A stretch of DNA of 64,000 nucleotides. It comes from Pictodentalium vernedei. Its lineage: Eukaryota; Mollusca; Scaphopoda; Dentaliida; Dentaliidae. The stretch is from assembly GCA_031216915.1 (NCBI GenBank), contig CM062294.1, positions 35,610,936-35,674,935 of the forward strand, in the 5' to 3' direction. The notes under the pieces were generated by a model. It had not been told where the DNA came from. It saw only the letters and a program-made list of their open reading frames with translations, and made no database searches. The first letter of the stretch is position 1. Every line of letters starts with the position of its first letter. This document shows positions 62,100-64,000 of the stretch, piece after piece. A program made the translations under genes and the position numbers.

Positions 62100-63588
62100 A
62101 GTTCCTGCACTTTTACGTCCCAAAATTGAAATAAACGCATAAAAAACAGATTTTTTTTCCCAAACAAAATACTTTCAGCCTAAATTTTTTTCTTTTTAAA
62201 ACGCATAAAAAACGATAAAACTAATTTCCGGATTTTGGTCCAAAATTTTCTAAGTCCCAACCGGACCCCAAATTTTTTTTTGTCTTAAAATTGACAGAAA
62301 TGCATAAAAATGAAACCAAAAAAAAATTATGGATTTTGGTCCAAAATTTTCGAAGTCCCATCCGGACCCCAAATATTCAGGGTGAAAATTTTTTTTTTTT
62401 TGTCTTAAAAATGACCGAAATGCATAAAAAAAAACAAAAATTTCCGGATTTTGGTCCAAAATTTTCGAAGTCCCACCCAGACCCCAAATTTTCAGGGGGA
62501 AAAAAAAAAATTTCTGTCTTAAAATTGACCAAAACACAGAAAAAACAAAAAAAAAATTTCCGGATTTTGCTCCACCCGGACCCCAAATTTTAAGAGGATT
62601 TTAAAAAAACAAATTTTTTTTTGTCTTAAAATTGACAGAAATGCATAAAAAACAAAAAAAACAAATTTCAGGATTTTGGTCCAAAATTTTCTAAGTCCCA
62701 CCCAGACCCCAAATTTTCAGGGGAAAAACATGCATAAACGAAACAACAAAAAAAATTTCCGTATTTTGGTCCAAACAGTCCCACCCGGACCCAAAATTTT
62801 AAGGGGGAAAAAATTTATTTTTTTTTGTCTTAAAATTGACCGAAACGCAGAAAAAACAAAAAAAATTTTTTCGGGTTTTGGTCCAAAATTTCTAAGTCCG
62901 CAACGGGACCCCAAATTTTCAGCCTAAATATGAACCTAGGGACTTGGCTTCAACAAACTTGAATCTGACCCCCCTAAGGATGCTGCATACAAAATATCAA
63001 AAGATTCTTATTGGTAGATCTAAAGAAGAAGATTTTTAAAAAATACTCCTCATACTGCACTAATTTAAACATTTGGGCTCCCATAGAAAGCCCAAATATT
63101 GACCCAGGCATGGGGAAAAAAATTTCTGCATAAATTAGGTACTTATGACCCAATAAGCAGTCACATAAAATTTGGTTCAAATAGGCCTCGCGGTTTGGAA
63201 AATAGAAATTTGGGGCAGGGCCAAAATTTTTGCCCCTCCTTTAACATCGTCAAATATAGCCCCTCCAACTTCTCTTGAACAAACTTGAGTCTACACCTCA
63301 AAAGGAAGCTGCTTACCAAATATCAAGTCTCTGCTATTGCTGGTTCTTGACAAGAAGATTTTTTAAGAATTGCAGCATTTTTACCCCATCCCTCTGCTCA
63401 ATATGAGCCGAAACCTAATTTGACAAAAAATCAAAATGCCCTTATATAACCCCCTACTCACATGAAATTTCATTAATATGCGGCCAGTGGTTTGGGAGAA
63501 AAAGGCCCAAACACCACCTTCACGACGGACGACGGACGAAAAGTGATCAGAATAGCTCACCCTGACTTTCAGTGAGGTGAGCTAATAA
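62100..63588 (+). mobile_element. Pearl/Helentron-like element, same subfamily as 1-1262
   Basis: AT-rich units of about 100-125 bp to 62900 (TTTTGGTCCAAAATTTTC, CCCACCCGGACCCCAAATTT), then GGGACTTGGCTTCAACAAAC, a GACGGACGACGGACG flank and the end hairpin AGCTCACC-CTGACTTTCAGTGAGGTGAGCT. Compared with 240-1262 it lacks the middle part. Confidence 0.75.
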
Positions 63589-63742
63589 CAGATTCTGATA
63601 TGGAAGTGGGGTTACAGGCAGCCAATGCTTCACTTGGACCCACTCCTAAGTTACTGTAACTTCCATCAGCCTGTTTGTTGGAACATATGTTCTACAATGC
63701 AAGACAAGAAACCATTTTAAATTAGAACTAGCCCATTAAGGA
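63589..63742. other. Unassigned stretch
   Basis: Nothing recognised. Confidence 0.5.
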
Positions 63743-63746
63743 TTAA

Positions 63747-63982
63747 CCCTTTACCTAACATGAAAAACAGACGGCACGTGCAAAAAACATTCTTGAATAA
63801 CTAATTTTTTTTCATTAAAAACATAGGTTATGACCCCTCGTTGGAACAAGCTCGACAAGCTCATTCCAAAGAGGGGTCATAACGTTATGTTTTTGAGACA
63901 AAAAATGAAAATTTGATGAAAATTAATTGGCGATTTTTGAGAATAGCCCTGGCCAGTTTTGGCCGTTAAGTTGGGCAAAGGG
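63747..63982. mobile_element. TTAA-flanked MITE with palindromic centre, copy 3
   Basis: Ends CCCTTTACC and GGGCAAAGGG between TTAA at 63743-63746 and 63983-63986. The centre has ATGACCCCTCGTTGGAACAA and CATTCCAAAGAGGGGTCAT arms, related to the centre of the MITE at 47455-47682. Confidence 0.85.
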
Positions 63983-64000
63983 TTAAACTCTTGTAAGTAT

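Overview
The window is a 64 kb stretch of animal nuclear DNA made almost wholly of mobile and repeated sequence. I found no host gene, tRNA, rRNA or CRISPR array that I can support. The best guess for the organism is a mollusc, probably a bivalve. Many repeats have the layout of bivalve pearl/Helentron-type elements: a left end reading ACAAGAGGCC followed by CGCTCACCTGA, a tandem core of about 160 bp, a GACGGACG-type microsatellite, and a right end hairpin followed by GAGCTAA. tRNA-headed SINEs and DIRS-type elements fit this but do not prove it. I put the bivalve assignment at about 0.6.

Layout. 1-2363: two tandem-core elements. 2372-16215: two copies of one dispersed repeat in opposite orientation flank a pearl-like element that was split by a DIRS-type retroelement (DIRS-A, 4869-11570), together with three SINEs, a hairpin MITE and a TIR element. 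16997-37762: a three-level nest. A Ty3/Gypsy LTR element (24954-32171) lies inside DIRS-C (23218-37391), which lies inside DIRS-B (16997-37762). Each level can be checked against an uninterrupted relative in the same window. 37763-about 51510: a strongly decayed DIRS-D that abuts DIRS-B and is split by pearl-like elements, two 645 bp TA-flanked TIR elements and a TTAA MITE. 51510-63588: pearl/Helentron-like arrays, four copies of the hairpin MITE (one split by a hAT-like element, one by a satellite-bearing element), a SINE and simple repeats. 63747-63982: another TTAA MITE.

Protein-coding capacity is confined to retroelement fossils, all on the minus strand. DIRS-B keeps long open frames for a Gag-like protein and for RT-RNase H, preceded by a small Cys-rich protein, and has an incomplete tyrosine recombinase. 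The Gypsy element is very young: its two 984 bp LTRs differ at two positions by eye. It has integrase before reverse transcriptase, the order known from the Gmr1 group, a SCAN-like capsid region, and a primer site matching tRNA-Pro. The terminal repeats of the DIRS copies flank an internal complementary region, as in DIRS-1.

The most useful observations are the nested stratigraphy with preserved empty sites, the INT-first Gypsy element with its SCAN-like Gag, the conserved Cys-rich leader protein of the DIRS elements, and several unrelated satellite cores that share one pearl/Helentron-like frame. All alignments were made by eye, so boundaries are usually good to a few bases for elements with target duplications and to tens of bases elsewhere.
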